From: Microbacterium phyllosphaerae
Lineage (GTDB): Bacteria; Actinomycetota; Actinomycetes; Actinomycetales; Microbacteriaceae
Assembly (NCBI RefSeq): GCF_017876435.1
Contig: NZ_JAGIOA010000001.1
Span: 2,790,001 to 2,854,000, forward strand
Length of the DNA: 64,000 nucleotides
Direction of reading: 5' to 3'
Positions 36,896 to 47,124 of the stretch are shown piece after piece. A program made the translations under genes and the position numbers. The notes below the pieces were generated by a model. It did not search any database. It was given only the letters and a program-made list of their open reading frames with translations, and was not told the DNA's origin. The first letter of the stretch is position 1. Every line of letters begins with the position of its first letter.

Positions 36896-39783
36896 CAGCT
36901 GGCCTTCTTCGCGGCGCGCCCCTCACCCAGGATCTCGGCGAGGAACTGGCCGGTGTGGCTGTCCTCGACCCGCGCGATGTGCTCGGGGGTTCCGGTCGCC
37001 AGGATCTCGCCGCCGCCGGATCCGCCCTCGGGTCCGAGGTCGATGACCCAGTCCGCCGACTTGATCACGTCGAGATTGTGCTCGATCACGATCACCGTGT
37101 TGCCCTTGTCGACGAGGCCGTTGAGCACCTCGAGCAGCTTGCGCACGTCTTCGAAGTGCAGACCGGTGGTCGGCTCATCGAGGACGTAGATGCTGCGTCC
37201 GTTGCTGCGACGCTGGAGCTCGGTGGCGAGCTTGACGCGCTGCGCCTCGCCGCCCGAGAGCGTCGTCGCGGACTGGCCGAGGCGCACGTACCCGAGGCCG
37301 ACATCGACGAGCGTCTTCATGTAGCGGTGGATGGCCTGGATGGGCTCGAAGAACTCCGCGGCCTCCGCGATCGGCATCTCGAGCACCTCGGCGATGTTCT
37401 TGCCCTTGTAGTGCACCGAGAGGGTGTCGCGGTTGTAGCGCTTGCCGTGGCACACCTCGCAGTCGACGTACACGTCGGGGAGGAAGTTCATCTCGATCTT
37501 GATCGTGCCGTCGCCCGAGCACGCGTCGCAGCGCCCGCCCTTGACGTTGAAGCTGAACCGACCCGGCTGGTAGCCGCGCACCTTCGCCTCGGGGGTCTCG
37601 CTGAACAGGGACCGGATCCTGTCGAAGACGCCCGTGTAGGTCGCCGGGTTGGACCGCGGTGTGCGACCGATCGGCGCCTGATCGACGTGCACGACCTTGT
37701 CGAGGTTGTCGAGTCCCGAGACACGGGTGTGCTTGCCGGGAACCGTGCGTGCTCCGTTGAGCCGCGAGGCCAGCACCTGATACAGGATGTCGTTGACCAG
37801 AGAGGACTTGCCTGATCCGGAGACACCGGTGACAGCCGTCAGGACACCGAGCGGGAAGTCGACGCTCACGTTCTTGAGGTTGTTCTCACGAGCCCCGACG
37901 ACGCTGATCTTGCGCTTCTTGTCGAGCTTGCGTCGCTTCGTCGGCGTCGGGATCTCGCGAGCCCCCGAGAGGTACTCCCCCGTCATCGAATCAGGCTCGT
38001 TCAGGAGAGCCGAATACGGCCCCGAGTGCACGACCTCGCCGCCGTTCACGCCGGCGCCCGGTCCGATGTCGACGACCCAGTCGGCCGCTTCGATGGTCTC
38101 CTCGTCGTGCTCGACGACGATGAGCGTGTTGCCCAGATCGCGGAGCTTGAGCAGAGTGTCGATCAGACGGCGGTTGTCGCGCTGGTGCAGACCGATCGAG
38201 GGCTCGTCGAGCACATACAGCACACCGGTGAGTCCGGATCCGATCTGCGTGGCCAGACGGATGCGCTGTGCCTCACCGCCCGAGAGCGAGCCGGCGGAAC
38301 GGCTGAGGTTGAGGTACGAGAGACCGACCTGGAGCAGGAAGTCGAGTCGGAGACGGATCTCGCGCAGAACCTGCGCCGCGATCTTCGCCTCGCGATCGGT
38401 GAGGGTCAGTGTCTCCATGAAGGAGCGGGCGTCGGCGAGGCTGAGGTGCGACACCTCGGCGATCGAGTGGCCGTGCACCTGCACCGCGAGCACCTCGGGC
38501 TTGAGCCTGTTGCCGTCGCAGACCGGACACGGCACCTCGCGGAGGTACTCGCCCCAGCGCGAGCGCTGCGTGTCGGATTCGGCCTGCGCGTACTGACGCT
38601 CGATGTAGGGGACGACGCCCTCGAAGCCCGACGCGTAGCGCATCTCGCGCCCGTAGCGGTTCTTGAACTTGACGGTGACCTTATAGTTGTCGCCGCGGAG
38701 GATCGCGTCCTGCACATCGACCCTGAGGTCCTGCCACGGAGTGTCGAGCGAGAAGTTGAGGTCGTCGGCCAGTCCCTCGAGCAGTCGCTCGTAGTACTGG
38801 AAGAGGCCCTTGCCCTGGGTGGTCCAGGGCACGATCGCGCCCTCGCGGATGGAGAGCTCCTCATCGCCGAGCATCAGATCGATGTCGACCGACATGCGCG
38901 TGCCGAGTCCTGAACAGGCGGGGCAGGCACCGAACGGCGCGTTGAACGAGAAGGTGCGCGGTTCGATCTCGGTGAGGGAGAGCGCGTGACCGTTCGGACA
39001 TGCGAGCTTCTCGGAGAACGACTGCCAGGCGTCGTCGCCGTCTTCGTCGACGAAGTTCACCTGCACGACGCCACCGGCCAGGCCGAGTGCGGTCTCGACC
39101 GAGTCGGTGACACGACCGAGGATGTCGTCGGCCGCGACGAGACGGTCGACGACGACGGCGATGTCGTGCTTGTAGCTCTTCTTGAGCGTGGGCGGCTCGG
39201 CGAGCTGGATCAGGTCGCCGTCGACGATCGCACGCGAGTACCCCTTGGCTCCGAGCTCACGGAAGAGGTCGACGAACTCGCCCTTCTTCTGCGAGACGAT
39301 GGGCGCGACGATCTGGTAGCGGGTGCGCTCCGGCAGCTCCATGAGCTGGTCGGCGATCTGCTGCACGGTCTGGCGCTGGATGCGCTCACCGCACTCGGGG
39401 CAGTGCGGGATGCCGATGCGGGCCCAGAGAAGGCGCATGTAGTCGTAGATCTCGGTGATCGTGCCGACCGTCGACCGCGGGTTGCGGTTGGTCGACTTCT
39501 GGTCGATCGACACCGCGGGACTCAGCCCCTCGATGAAGTCGACGTCCGGTCGGTCGACCTGGCCGAGGAACTGGCGCGCGTAGGCGCTCAGCGACTCGAC
39601 GTAGCGACGCTGCCCTTCGGCGAAGATCGTGTCGAACGCGAGGCTGGACTTTCCCGATCCGGACAGGCCGGTGAACACGACGAGCGAGTCGCGTGGGATG
39701 TCGATGTCGACGTTCTTGAGGTTGTGGACGCGGGCACCGCGGACACTGAGTTTTCCTGGGGTTGCAACCGGGACGATAGGCAC
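36895..39783 (-). CDS. uvrA: excinuclease ABC subunit A
   Basis: 962 residues, GTG start. Two ABC ATPase halves are present: Walker [10 protein letters not shown] and GVSGSGKSS, signatures [14 protein letters not shown] and [14 protein letters not shown]. Zinc-finger cysteines appear in CPECGERI and CDACSGDGT...CEVCHGKRY. It finds lesions with UvrB. A TAGACT -10 exactly 6 nt before GTG suggests a leaderless transcript and supports this start. It leads uvrA-uvrC-rapZ-whiA. Confidence 0.97.
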   Translation of the reverse strand: MPIVPVATPGKLSVRGARVHNLKNVDIDIPRDSLVVFTGLSGSGKSSLAFDTIFAEGQRRYVESLSAYARQFLGQVDRPDVDFIEGLSPAVSIDQKSTNRNPRSTVGTITEIYDYMRLLWARIGIPHCPECGERIQRQTVQQIADQLMELPERTRYQIVAPIVSQKKGEFVDLFRELGAKGYSRAIVDGDLIQLAEPPTLKKSYKHDIAVVVDRLVAADDILGRVTDSVETALGLAGGVVQVNFVDEDGDDAWQSFSEKLACPNGHALSLTEIEPRTFSFNAPFGACPACSGLGTRMSVDIDLMLGDEELSIREGAIVPWTTQGKGLFQYYERLLEGLADDLNFSLDTPWQDLRVDVQDAILRGDNYKVTVKFKNRYGREMRYASGFEGVVPYIERQYAQAESDTQRSRWGEYLREVPCPVCDGNRLKPEVLAVQVHGHSIAEVSHLSLADARSFMETLTLTDREAKIAAQVLREIRLRLDFLLQVGLSYLNLSRSAGSLSGGEAQRIRLATQIGSGLTGVLYVLDEPSIGLHQRDNRRLIDTLLKLRDLGNTLIVVEHDEETIEAADWVVDIGPGAGVNGGEVVHSGPYSALLNEPDSMTGEYLSGAREIPTPTKRRKLDKKRKISVVGARENNLKNVSVDFPLGVLTAVTGVSGSGKSSLVNDILYQVLASRLNGARTVPGKHTRVSGLDNLDKVVHVDQAPIGRTPRSNPATYTGVFDRIRSLFSETPEAKVRGYQPGRFSFNVKGGRCDACSGDGTIKIEMNFLPDVYVDCEVCHGKRYNRDTLSVHYKGKNIAEVLEMPIAEAAEFFEPIQAIHRYMKTLVDVGLGYVRLGQSATTLSGGEAQRVKLATELQRRSNGRSIYVLDEPTTGLHFEDVRKLLEVLNGLVDKGNTVIVIEHNLDVIKSADWVIDLGPEGGSGGGEILATGTPEHIARVEDSHTGQFLAEILGEGRAAKKAS

Positions 39784-39789
39784 TGATCA

Positions 39790-39795
39790 AGTCTA
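39790..39795 (-). promoter_or_regulatory. leaderless -10 of uvrA
   Basis: Minus-strand TAGACT, 6 nt before the GTG start. I see no actinobacterial SOS box (GAAC-N4-GTTC) close by. Confidence 0.55.
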
Positions 39796-39847
39796 CGAGG
39801 GGCCACGGACATTGGCTCCGTGAGGGCTCACAGGAAGGTGCTCACCC

Positions 39848-40375
39848 TCATCGGCGCTCTGCCGACGTGCTCCGATTCGCGTTCACCAGCAGCAGCACCG
39901 CGGCCGAGACCACAGCGACCGCGCCGGCGACGACCGCCCACGGAACGCTCCCCCCGGCCCCGTCGGCGCCGAGCATGACGACGACCGTCAGCGACTGGGC
40001 GATCGCCTGCACCAGGACGAAGCGCGCCGCCGTCGGGCGCAGTGCGGCCAGCACGACCCGTGAACCGCGCGAGATCACCAGCGTCAGCGAGGTCAGGACG
40101 TGGATCGCGTGCACGACGAGCACCGCGAGCATCGCCCGACCGAGGTCCGGCTCGGACACGAGCATCCCGATCACGATGCACGCCACCCCGCCCCACGCGG
40201 CGAAGGTCTGCGGGAAGACCGCGGCGACGATCGCCAGGATGACGGCGACCCACTGCCACCCGACGAGCGGGTTGAGCGCGAACGCCCCGACCGAGACCAC
40301 GGCGATCAACACGATCCGCACCGCGATCCACGAGACAGCCGGCGCGGTCTGCAGCACGTCGTTCGGCGCTCTCAT
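39848..40375 (-). CDS. integral membrane protein, unknown function
   Basis: 175 residues with about five membrane helices (for example WIAVRIVLIAVVSVGAFAL, WVAVILAIVAAVF and WAVVAGAVAVVSAAVLLLV). No catalytic motif. It is the last gene of the DUF4129-MoxR-DUF58 cluster and is coupled to the DUF58 gene by ATGA. Confidence 0.8.
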   Translation of the reverse strand: MRAPNDVLQTAPAVSWIAVRIVLIAVVSVGAFALNPLVGWQWVAVILAIVAAVFPQTFAAWGGVACIVIGMLVSEPDLGRAMLAVLVVHAIHVLTSLTLVISRGSRVVLAALRPTAARFVLVQAIAQSLTVVVMLGADGAGGSVPWAVVAGAVAVVSAAVLLLVNANRSTSAERR

Positions 40376-41631
40376 CGTCTGGCCCTCGCGAGCTCACGCA
40401 GTGCGGAGGACGGGTCGTCTGCCCATGCCACCACGTCGACGCCCGCACCGTGCAGGTCGGCGAACACGTTCTCCCTCTCCGCCAGCACCGTCCGCAGACC
40501 GATGAGCTGAGGGCGACTGAGGCGAGCACGGTCGAGCCGGGGCAGGACGTCGATCGCGACGACCCGGTGACCGCTCGCCCGCCACATCAGCGCGGTCTGC
40601 GCGGCGGCTCCCTGGAAGAACGTGGACAGGACGAGGACGACCGAGCCGTGCGGGACATGCGGGGTCCTGCGGAAGGCCGCATCGTCGCGCGCCTGCCCCG
40701 TCGCCGCTATCGCCGCCTCGAGTCGTGCGAGATGACGGGAGCCCCCACCGCTGCGCAGGGAACGCCCGCCATGCACCAGGACGTGCAGGGCGACACGGTC
40801 GCCCGCATCGATGGCGGCTCCGGCGAGCCCGCGAGCGGCTTCGCGGGCATTGTCGAGCGAGGTCACACCGCTGCGCTCGAAGTCTCCACTCCCCCACGAT
40901 GCGACGACCTCGCCGAGGTCCTCCGACGTGTCCATCGCGATCACGACGGACGCGTCGCTAAGCGTGTGGGTGCGCCGCACGAGCAGATCGCCCGGTCTCC
41001 GCGCCATCCGCGCAGTCGCGCGCCAGTCGACGCGACGCAGTTCATCTCCGGGCACGAAGGCATGGATGTCCCGGAAGTCGCCGCCCTGCCCCGGCCGCCG
41101 TCCCTCGTGCGAGCCGTGAAGACCGGTCAACCGCTTCGGCAGCGGCAGCATCCCGACCCTCCTGGGCGTCGGCGCGACCTGGCGCGCGCTGCGGACGATC
41201 GCGGACGGCACCGAGAGGACCGCCCCGTCGAGGGCGAGGCCGCGCGTCGAGACCTGCACCGGGAGTGCAGGGCCCGAATGGAGGACGCGGCTGCGTGCGA
41301 GGACCGTGGCATCGGAGCCGGGAACGATCGCACGTCGGCTCCTGCGCTCGGATTGCACGACGAGCAGCTCCACCATCTCAGCGGCGCTCTCGACCGAGAT
41401 CTCGGTGTGAAGTTCGCCGTCGGTGCGGGAGAGCGCGGCGACGCTCGGCTCGGTGCGGAGACCCGAGGTTCCCCGCCCGAGGGCGAGAGCACTCCACAGC
41501 GCGACGGGAAGCCCCATGGCTACGACGTCAGGACGCGAGAAGAGGAGCCCGATGACGGCGAGCACGATCGCGCCGGCGATCGCGACGGTCAGCGCGGGGC
41601 TCCAACGACCGTGCGTCGATGGTCTCGTCAT
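40372..41631 (-). CDS. DUF58 domain-containing protein
   Basis: 419 residues. Two N-terminal membrane helices, then a beta-rich part, then the DUF58 core GDELRRVDWRATARM at about 215-230. A von Willebrand-like domain carries the DTSED metal-site-like motif (VVIAMDTSEDLG). DUF58 proteins occur next to MoxR AAA+ ATPases, which are thought to act as chaperones for them. Coupled by ATGA on both sides. Confidence 0.9.
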   Translation of the reverse strand: MTRPSTHGRWSPALTVAIAGAIVLAVIGLLFSRPDVVAMGLPVALWSALALGRGTSGLRTEPSVAALSRTDGELHTEISVESAAEMVELLVVQSERRSRRAIVPGSDATVLARSRVLHSGPALPVQVSTRGLALDGAVLSVPSAIVRSARQVAPTPRRVGMLPLPKRLTGLHGSHEGRRPGQGGDFRDIHAFVPGDELRRVDWRATARMARRPGDLLVRRTHTLSDASVVIAMDTSEDLGEVVASWGSGDFERSGVTSLDNAREAARGLAGAAIDAGDRVALHVLVHGGRSLRSGGGSRHLARLEAAIAATGQARDDAAFRRTPHVPHGSVVLVLSTFFQGAAAQTALMWRASGHRVVAIDVLPRLDRARLSRPQLIGLRTVLAERENVFADLHGAGVDVVAWADDPSSALRELARARR

Positions 41632-42593
41632 ACGCGCTCCTTCACGGTCGGAGGCACAGGCACCTGGCCGACGACCGCGCTCACGACATCGGCGGCCGAT
41701 GCGCCCTGCGCCCAGGCCTGCGGCGTCAGCGTGAGGCGATGGGCGAGCACGGGTACGGCGATCCGCTTGATGTCGTCCGGGCGCACGAAGTCTCGGCCGT
41801 CCAGCGCGGCCAGGGCGCGACCGAGCAGCAACAGGCTGAGCGAGCCGCGCGGCGAGGCACCGACCTCCACGTTCGACGCCGTGCGCGTCGCACGTGCGAT
41901 CTCGACGCAGTAGCGCGCTATGTCCTCATCGACATGGATGGCCTCCACGACGGCCTGGAGCTCGACCAGACGCTCCGCATCGATGACGGCGGCGACGTGC
42001 GCGGCCTCCTGGCGCCGGCTGACGCGGTTCTGCAGGATCTGCGCCTCCCCGGACACATCCGGATACCCGACGGAGAGCCTGACCATGAACCTGTCGAGCT
42101 GTGCCTCGGGGAGAGCATATGTGCCCTCGTACTCGATGGGGTTCGAGGTCGCGATCACATGGAACGGCGCGGGCAGGGGGAAGCTGTTGCCCTCGACGGT
42201 GACCTGTCGCTCGGCCATCGCCTCGAGCATCGCCGACTGCGTCTTCGGCGTCGTGCGGTTGATCTCGTCGGCCAGGAGGAGACCGGTGAAGATCGGCCCC
42301 GGCCGGAAGACGAAGTCCGAAGAGTCGGGCGCGTACACGTAGGACCCGGTGACATCGCCCGGCAGCATGTCCGGGGTGCACTGCAGCCGACGGAAGGACA
42401 GCCCCAGCGCCGAGGCGAGGCTGCGTGCCGCGAGCGTCTTGCCGAGGCCGGGCACGTCCTCGAAGAGCACGTGTCCCCCGGCCAGGATCGAGGCGAGCGC
42501 GATCTCGAGCGGATCGTCCATTCCGACGACGACAGTGCGCACGGCGGCGAGGATTCGATCGCCGGCCTCGGCGATCTCGGTGGATGTCGTCAT
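41628..42593 (-). CDS. MoxR-family AAA+ ATPase
   Basis: 321 residues. Walker A EDVPGLGKT, Walker B LLADEINRT, sensor 1 ATSNP and the sensor 2 region SPRGSLSLLL are present. MoxR ATPases assist maturation of vWA/DUF58 partners; the next gene supplies one. The start at 42593 (MTTSTEIAE) is 1 nt after the stop of the preceding gene. Confidence 0.94.
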   Translation of the reverse strand: MTTSTEIAEAGDRILAAVRTVVVGMDDPLEIALASILAGGHVLFEDVPGLGKTLAARSLASALGLSFRRLQCTPDMLPGDVTGSYVYAPDSSDFVFRPGPIFTGLLLADEINRTTPKTQSAMLEAMAERQVTVEGNSFPLPAPFHVIATSNPIEYEGTYALPEAQLDRFMVRLSVGYPDVSGEAQILQNRVSRRQEAAHVAAVIDAERLVELQAVVEAIHVDEDIARYCVEIARATRTASNVEVGASPRGSLSLLLLGRALAALDGRDFVRPDDIKRIAVPVLAHRLTLTPQAWAQGASAADVVSAVVGQVPVPPTVKERV

Positions 42594-42594
42594 G

Positions 42595-43131
42595 TCATCT
42601 CCTGTGTCTCGGGAACAGTGGCGCGCGGCCGGTGGGTGAGGTCGGTGCATCCGGTGTCGTCGTGCTCTCTGCGGACGACCCCGGGCTGAGGGCGTCGATC
42701 GCCTCGAGCGCGCGCTCGATGTCGACGATGGTGGTCCCCGGGCCTTGCAATCGATCCCACAGGTCGGGGCCGATCAGGTCGATGACCTGCGATCGTGCCG
42801 CCGGGTCCGCCGGGTCTGCTCCTCGGCGCCGGAGGCGGTGCCGAAGAGCTTCCCGGACGCGGCGTGTGATCTGCGGGCCGGCGAGCCCGGTGTGGGTGTT
42901 CAGCGCCCAGGCCAGCCGGGATATCTCCGTCGGCCTGCGGTCGGGCTCCACCGGGATGTGCGGGGCATCGGCGCTGGGTTCGAGGGGAACCGCGAGCTGC
43001 GCGAGGAGCGAAAGCGCGCCCACGAGAAGACCCCACCCGATCACGAACGGCCAGGTGAAGCCGAACCCGGTGAGCACCAGCGCAGCGACCACCGCGGCCA
43101 CGACGGCGGCGACGGTGCGCCCCCGAGTCAT
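42595..43131 (-). CDS. hypothetical membrane protein of the MoxR cluster
   Basis: 178 residues. The N-terminal 45 residues contain two membrane helices (VAAVVAAVVAALVLTGF and WPFVIGWGLLVGALSLL). The rest is soluble and helical, ending in a Ser/Thr/Pro-rich tail. The ATG at 43131 overlaps the DUF4129 gene stop (ATGA); an in-frame GTG two codons earlier is possible. No known domain seen. Confidence 0.75.
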   Translation of the reverse strand: MTRGRTVAAVVAAVVAALVLTGFGFTWPFVIGWGLLVGALSLLAQLAVPLEPSADAPHIPVEPDRRPTEISRLAWALNTHTGLAGPQITRRVREALRHRLRRRGADPADPAARSQVIDLIGPDLWDRLQGPGTTIVDIERALEAIDALSPGSSAESTTTPDAPTSPTGRAPLFPRHRR

Positions 43132-43859
43132 CGCCACACCTCGTCGATCCGGCGGAGAGCAGCACGTGCGGCGTGCCTCTCCGACTCGGTGGCCACGTGG
43201 GAGCCGAAGCGCACCCGCTCGAACAGCGTCAGCAACTCGGAGGCCTCGTCCTCGATCCCGGAGCGCCGCGTGATGATCCGGAGCGCGAACTCCGCAGGAG
43301 TCTCGCTCGGCGCACGGCTCGCCCCCGCATCCGCCGCGCTCTCTTCGAGGCCGACCCAGGCGGCGATGACGGCGTCTGTCGGCAGCGCGCGGTCGTCGAT
43401 CGCCTGCAGCGCCCCGGCGATACCACGTCGGACGGCGTCGACGGCCACCTCCGGCTCGGGTACCGCGGTCACTTCGGCGACCTCGGCAGCGACCTCGGCT
43501 CCATCACGGAGCCCTGTGGGCCTGTTCCGCCAGGCCCGCAGCAGCGCCCGAGCGATGATCACGAGGAGCACGATGACGCCGGCGACCACGAGGAGCATCA
43601 GGATCACTGCGAACGCCTGCACCACCGCCGCACTCGTGGGATCGATCTCGATCTCCTCCGGGAGCCCCGTCTCTCCGGGGATCGTCGTCGGGGCCGGCTC
43701 CGACGAGGCAAGCGGCGCGGGCTCGGACGGACGGAATGTCGGGGTTCCCTGAATCGCGGCGGCGATCATCACGATGAGGAAGAGTGCGGCGACGGCGCTC
43801 ACGATTCCGAGCCGATGAACGCCTCGACGCGCATCACGTGTCGGGCGGTCACTCGGCAT
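43128..43859 (-). CDS. DUF4129 domain-containing membrane protein
   Basis: 243 residues. N-terminal membrane helix (VSAVAALFLIVMIAAAI), a Pro/Glu-rich extracytoplasmic loop, a second helix (AVILMLLVVAGVIVLLVII), then a cytoplasmic DUF4129-like helical domain (AWVGLEESAADAG...SETPAEFALRI...LTLFERVRFG). First gene of the cluster. The start could also be the GTG at 43865; ATG is preferred because AGGG lies 7 nt before it. Confidence 0.85.
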   Translation of the reverse strand: MPSDRPTRDARRGVHRLGIVSAVAALFLIVMIAAAIQGTPTFRPSEPAPLASSEPAPTTIPGETGLPEEIEIDPTSAAVVQAFAVILMLLVVAGVIVLLVIIARALLRAWRNRPTGLRDGAEVAAEVAEVTAVPEPEVAVDAVRRGIAGALQAIDDRALPTDAVIAAWVGLEESAADAGASRAPSETPAEFALRIITRRSGIEDEASELLTLFERVRFGSHVATESERHAARAALRRIDEVWR

Positions 43860-43879
43860 GCCCACACCCTACGACTCGG

Positions 43880-44323
43880 TCACTCCGAGGTCGGGCGGCG
43901 ACCCGCGAAAGCCGACAACCCGTCGCGCAGCGTCGCGATCTGCGCGAGATCCATGCCCACGGCCGCCATGACCTGGCGAGGAACATCCAGGGCACGCTCA
44001 CGGAGCGCGCGGCCGGCATCCGTGAGGGTGATGTCGAGGCGACGCTCGTCCTCCGAGCTGCGCTGCCGGGCGACCAGCCCGTCGGCCTCGAGACGCTTCA
44101 CCAGCGGCGATGCGGTGGCCGGCTCGAGAGCGAGGTCGGCCGCGAGGTCGTTGAGCGGGCGTGGAGCGCGCTCCCAGAGCGCGAGCATCACGAGATACTG
44201 CGGATGCGTGAGCCCGAGCGGCTCGAGGATCGGCCGATAGATGGCGACGACGTTGCGCGCCGCGGTCACCAGGGCGAAGCAGAGCTGGTTGTCCAGCTTG
44301 AGCAGATCATCCGTAGCGGTCAC
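43880..44323 (-). CDS. MarR-family transcriptional regulator
   Basis: 147 residues from GTG 44323. That start is chosen because TATAGT lies exactly 6 nt upstream; a GTG at 44344 would place the promoter inside the gene. The winged HTH is central (YLVMLALWERAPRPLNDLAADLALEPATASPLVKRLEADGLV) and the wing contains SSEDERRLDITLT. OhrR-like in layout, but no reactive cysteine is seen at the N-terminus except one in QLCFALV, so peroxide sensing is possible but unproven. Confidence 0.9.
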   Translation of the reverse strand: MTATDDLLKLDNQLCFALVTAARNVVAIYRPILEPLGLTHPQYLVMLALWERAPRPLNDLAADLALEPATASPLVKRLEADGLVARQRSSEDERRLDITLTDAGRALRERALDVPRQVMAAVGMDLAQIATLRDGLSAFAGRRPTSE

Positions 44324-44329
44324 GGCTCG

Positions 44330-44362
44330 ACTATACAACGACACTAATAGTTAGTACACTAA
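44330..44362. promoter_or_regulatory. divergent leaderless promoters and palindromic MarR operator
   Basis: Alternating inverted arms ACTAA (44343-44347), TTAGT (44351-44355) and ACTAA (44358-44362). TATAGT on the minus strand (44335-44330) serves marR and TACACT (44355-44360) serves the plus-strand gene, each 6-7 nt from its start. The arms overlap both promoters. Confidence 0.65.
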
Positions 44363-44367
44363 GCAAC

Positions 44368-44610
44368 ATGACACGCTCCGGTGATCGTCCTCCCCTTCGC
44401 TCGCGGATCCGCGAGGCAGGTGGCCTCTATTCCTGGATCAACTCGAACCTGATCCGCCTGGCCGGTCCTGCATCGGTCGGGCCCTACGAGAAGACGCCGC
44501 CGCCGACCGCCTCCGAGCGAGCGGAACGTGCCTGCCCTCTGTGCGGATCCCCCATGAGCGACCATGAGATCGACCGGTCGGGTCCGAAGACGCTCGTCCA
44601 CTGCCCCTGA
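44368..44610 (+). CDS. small protein with a CPLC zinc-ribbon-like motif
   Basis: 80 residues. The C-terminal part has ACPLCGSPMSDHEI and ends TLVHCP, so two cysteines plus His/Cys could bind zinc. The N-terminal half (LRSRIREAGGLYSWINSNLIRL) is helical. It is divergent from and shares an operator with marR. Function unknown. Confidence 0.65.
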   Translation: MTRSGDRPPLRSRIREAGGLYSWINSNLIRLAGPASVGPYEKTPPPTASERAERACPLCGSPMSDHEIDRSGPKTLVHCP

Positions 44611-44633
44611 GATCCGCGATCGTCGCCGGAGTC

Positions 44634-44966
44634 TCAGCCGTCGCGTCTCGCGTCCTCGCGTGCGACGTCGAGCCAGAATGCGAGATCGTCGTCAGCGGCC
44701 AACACAGCCGGCGACACATCGAGCCATCCCGTCCCCATCGTCCGCGGGCCCATCACCGCCGTCTGGACGCCCGGCCTGGTGACGAGGGCGGCGCCGTGCT
44801 CTTCGTCGACCCGAACGAGGAGCACGCCTCCGTTGCGGGCTCCGACCAGGATGTGTCCGTCGAGGAGGAACGCGCGGGTGCCGAACATCCGCTTCTCCTC
44901 GACGTCACCGTCGAGGGTCAGCAGTGCGCGTACACGATCGGCGAGCTCGTCTCCTGACGCGTCCAT
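44634..44966 (-). CDS. TfoX/Sxy N-terminal domain protein
   Basis: 110 residues, a single domain. VEEKRMFGTRAFLLDGHILVG and the conserved glycines match the TfoX_N family. Gammaproteobacterial Sxy controls competence, but stand-alone TfoX_N proteins in actinobacteria have no defined role. It lies 18 nt after uvrB with a strong GGAGGAG, so it is co-transcribed. Confidence 0.85.
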   Translation of the reverse strand: MDASGDELADRVRALLTLDGDVEEKRMFGTRAFLLDGHILVGARNGGVLLVRVDEEHGAALVTRPGVQTAVMGPRTMGTGWLDVSPAVLAADDDLAFWLDVAREDARRDG

Positions 44967-44984
44967 CGTCGTCTCCTCCTGAGA

Positions 44985-47057
44985 TCAGGCGTGCCCGGCC
45001 TTCTCCATGGCACGCAGCTCCTTCTTCATGTCCTGCACCTCGTCGCGCAACCGCCCGGCGAGTTCGAACTTGAGCTCGGCCGCGGCCGCGAGCATCTGAT
45101 CCGAGAGGTCCTGGATGACCGCTTCGAGCTGCTGGGCGCCCTCCGCAGCGATTCCCGTACGTCGCAGATTGGGTGTCGGCGACTTGCCCTTGCCTGTCGC
45201 ACGCCCACGTCCGGACATCATCTCGGCCGTATCGGCACCCTCTCGAGCGAGCACCTCGGTGATGTCGGCGATCCGCTTGCGCAGCGGTTGCGGGTCGATG
45301 CCGTGCTCGAGGTTGTAGGCCACCTGCTTCTCACGACGACGGTCGGTCTCCTCGATGGCCTTGGCCATCGAGTCGGTGATCTTGTCGGCGTACATGTGCA
45401 CTTCACCCGACACGTTTCGCGCCGCTCGACCGATCGTCTGGATCAGCGACGTGCCGGAGCGCAGGAAGCCCTCTTTGTCGGCGTCGAGGATCGCGACCAA
45501 CGAGACCTCCGGAAGATCCAGCCCCTCGCGGAGCAGGTTGATGCCGACGAGCACGTCGTAGACACCGGCACGCAGCTCGCTGAGCAGCTCGACACGGCGG
45601 AGCGTGTCGACATCGGAGTGGAGATACCGCACCCGCACGCCGTGCTCTCCGAGGAAGTCGGTGAGCTCTTCGGACATCTTCTTCGTGAGCGTCGTGACGA
45701 GCACGCGCTCGTCACGCCCCACGCGGACCCGGATCTCTTCGAGGAGATCGTCGATCTGCCCCTTGGACGGCTTCACGATGATGTGCGGATCCACGAGGCC
45801 CGTCGGGCGAATGATCTGCTCGACCACACCGTCGGCGATACCCATCTCGTACTTGCCTGGCGTCGCCGACAGATAGACGGTCTGACCGATGCGGTTCTTG
45901 AACTCGTCCCAGCGGAGCGGACGGTTGTCCATCGCGCTCGGCAGACGGAATCCGTGTTCCACGAGCGTGCGCTTGCGCGACGCGTCGCCCTCGTACATCG
46001 CACCGATCTGCGGCACCGTGACGTGGGACTCGTCGATCACGAGCATGAAGTCGTCGGGGAAGAAGTCGAGCAGCGTGTGCGGCGGCTCGCCGGGCTGACG
46101 GCCGTCCATATGCCGGGAGTAGTTCTCGATTCCCGAGCAGAAGCCCAGTTGCTGAAGCATCTCGAGGTCGAACGTGGTGCGCATGCGCAGACGCTGAGCC
46201 TCGAGAAGCTTTCCCTGACGCTCGAACTCCTTGAGGCGCTCTTCGAGCTCGTGCTCGATCGTTCCGATCGAACGCTGGATGACGTCGGTGCCCGCGACGT
46301 AGTGCGAGGCGGGGAAGATCGGAACGGCATCGAGCTTCTCGATGACCTCACCGGTGAGCGGATGCAGGGAGTAGAGCGCCTCGATCTCGTCACCGAACAG
46401 CTCGATGCGGATCGCATGCTCCTCGTAGACCGGAATGATCTCGATCGTGTCGCCGCGCACGCGGAAGTTGCCGCGCGAGAAGTCGACGTCGTTGCGGTTG
46501 TACTGCATCGCGATGAACTGCCGGATGAGGGCATCCCTGTCGTACCGCTCCCCCACCTGGAGGGCGACCATGGCACGAAGGTACTCCTCCGGCGCGCCGA
46601 GACCGTAGATGCACGACACGGTGGAGACGACGATCACGTCGCGGCGACTGAGCAACGAGTTCGTCGTCGAGTGACGAAGACGCTCGACCTCGGAGTTGAT
46701 CGACGAATCCTTCTCGATGAAGGTGTCCGTCTGCGGGACGTACGCCTCGGGCTGGTAGTAGTCGTAGTAGGAGACGAAGTACTCGACCGCGTTGTTGGGC
46801 ATCAGCTCACGGAACTCGTTGGCGAGCTGGGCCGCGAGCGTCTTGTTGTGCGCGAGCACGAGGGTCGGACGCTGCACCTGCTCGACCAGCCAGGCGGTGG
46901 TCGCCGACTTTCCGGTACCGGTGGCGCCGAGCAGCACGATGTCGGTCTCGCCGGCGTTGATGCGCGATGCGAGTTCTGCGATCGCCTTCGGCTGGTCGCC
47001 GGCCGGCGCGTATTCGCTGATGACCTCGAAGGGACGGACACTGCGCGTGGGTTGCAT
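44985..47057 (-). CDS. uvrB: excinuclease ABC subunit B
   Basis: 690 residues. Helicase-like protein that verifies damage. Walker [12 protein letters not shown], the beta-hairpin region [30 protein letters not shown], motif [11 protein letters not shown] and the C-terminal UVR motif ([19 protein letters not shown]) are visible. The start [16 protein letters not shown] matches the family. TACGCT 6 nt before the ATG suggests a leaderless transcript; GGAGGT directly before the ATG is too close to act as a normal ribosome site. Confidence 0.97.
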   Translation of the reverse strand: MQPTRSVRPFEVISEYAPAGDQPKAIAELASRINAGETDIVLLGATGTGKSATTAWLVEQVQRPTLVLAHNKTLAAQLANEFRELMPNNAVEYFVSYYDYYQPEAYVPQTDTFIEKDSSINSEVERLRHSTTNSLLSRRDVIVVSTVSCIYGLGAPEEYLRAMVALQVGERYDRDALIRQFIAMQYNRNDVDFSRGNFRVRGDTIEIIPVYEEHAIRIELFGDEIEALYSLHPLTGEVIEKLDAVPIFPASHYVAGTDVIQRSIGTIEHELEERLKEFERQGKLLEAQRLRMRTTFDLEMLQQLGFCSGIENYSRHMDGRQPGEPPHTLLDFFPDDFMLVIDESHVTVPQIGAMYEGDASRKRTLVEHGFRLPSAMDNRPLRWDEFKNRIGQTVYLSATPGKYEMGIADGVVEQIIRPTGLVDPHIIVKPSKGQIDDLLEEIRVRVGRDERVLVTTLTKKMSEELTDFLGEHGVRVRYLHSDVDTLRRVELLSELRAGVYDVLVGINLLREGLDLPEVSLVAILDADKEGFLRSGTSLIQTIGRAARNVSGEVHMYADKITDSMAKAIEETDRRREKQVAYNLEHGIDPQPLRKRIADITEVLAREGADTAEMMSGRGRATGKGKSPTPNLRRTGIAAEGAQQLEAVIQDLSDQMLAAAAELKFELAGRLRDEVQDMKKELRAMEKAGHA

Positions 47058-47063
47058 ACCTCC

Positions 47064-47118
47064 AGCGTATGCCGGGCCACCGACACCGGGGTCGCGCGTC
47101 CGATGCTGCACCTAGAGT
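47064..47118. promoter_or_regulatory. paired leaderless promoters for uvrB and DUF4126 gene
   Basis: Minus-strand TACGCT (47069-47064) lies 6 nt before the uvrB ATG. Plus-strand TAGAGT (47113-47118) lies 6 nt before the GTG at 47125. Confidence 0.5.
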
Positions 47119-47124
47119 GGGGGC

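Noticed and set aside
34994..37189. Long plus-strand open frame opposite uvrC/uvrA
   Set aside because: Antisense shadow of uvrC and the end of uvrA; low-complexity composition, no start signal.
39784..39847. SOS (LexA) box before uvrA
   Set aside because: No GAAC-N4-GTTC-like element is visible near the TAGACT promoter.
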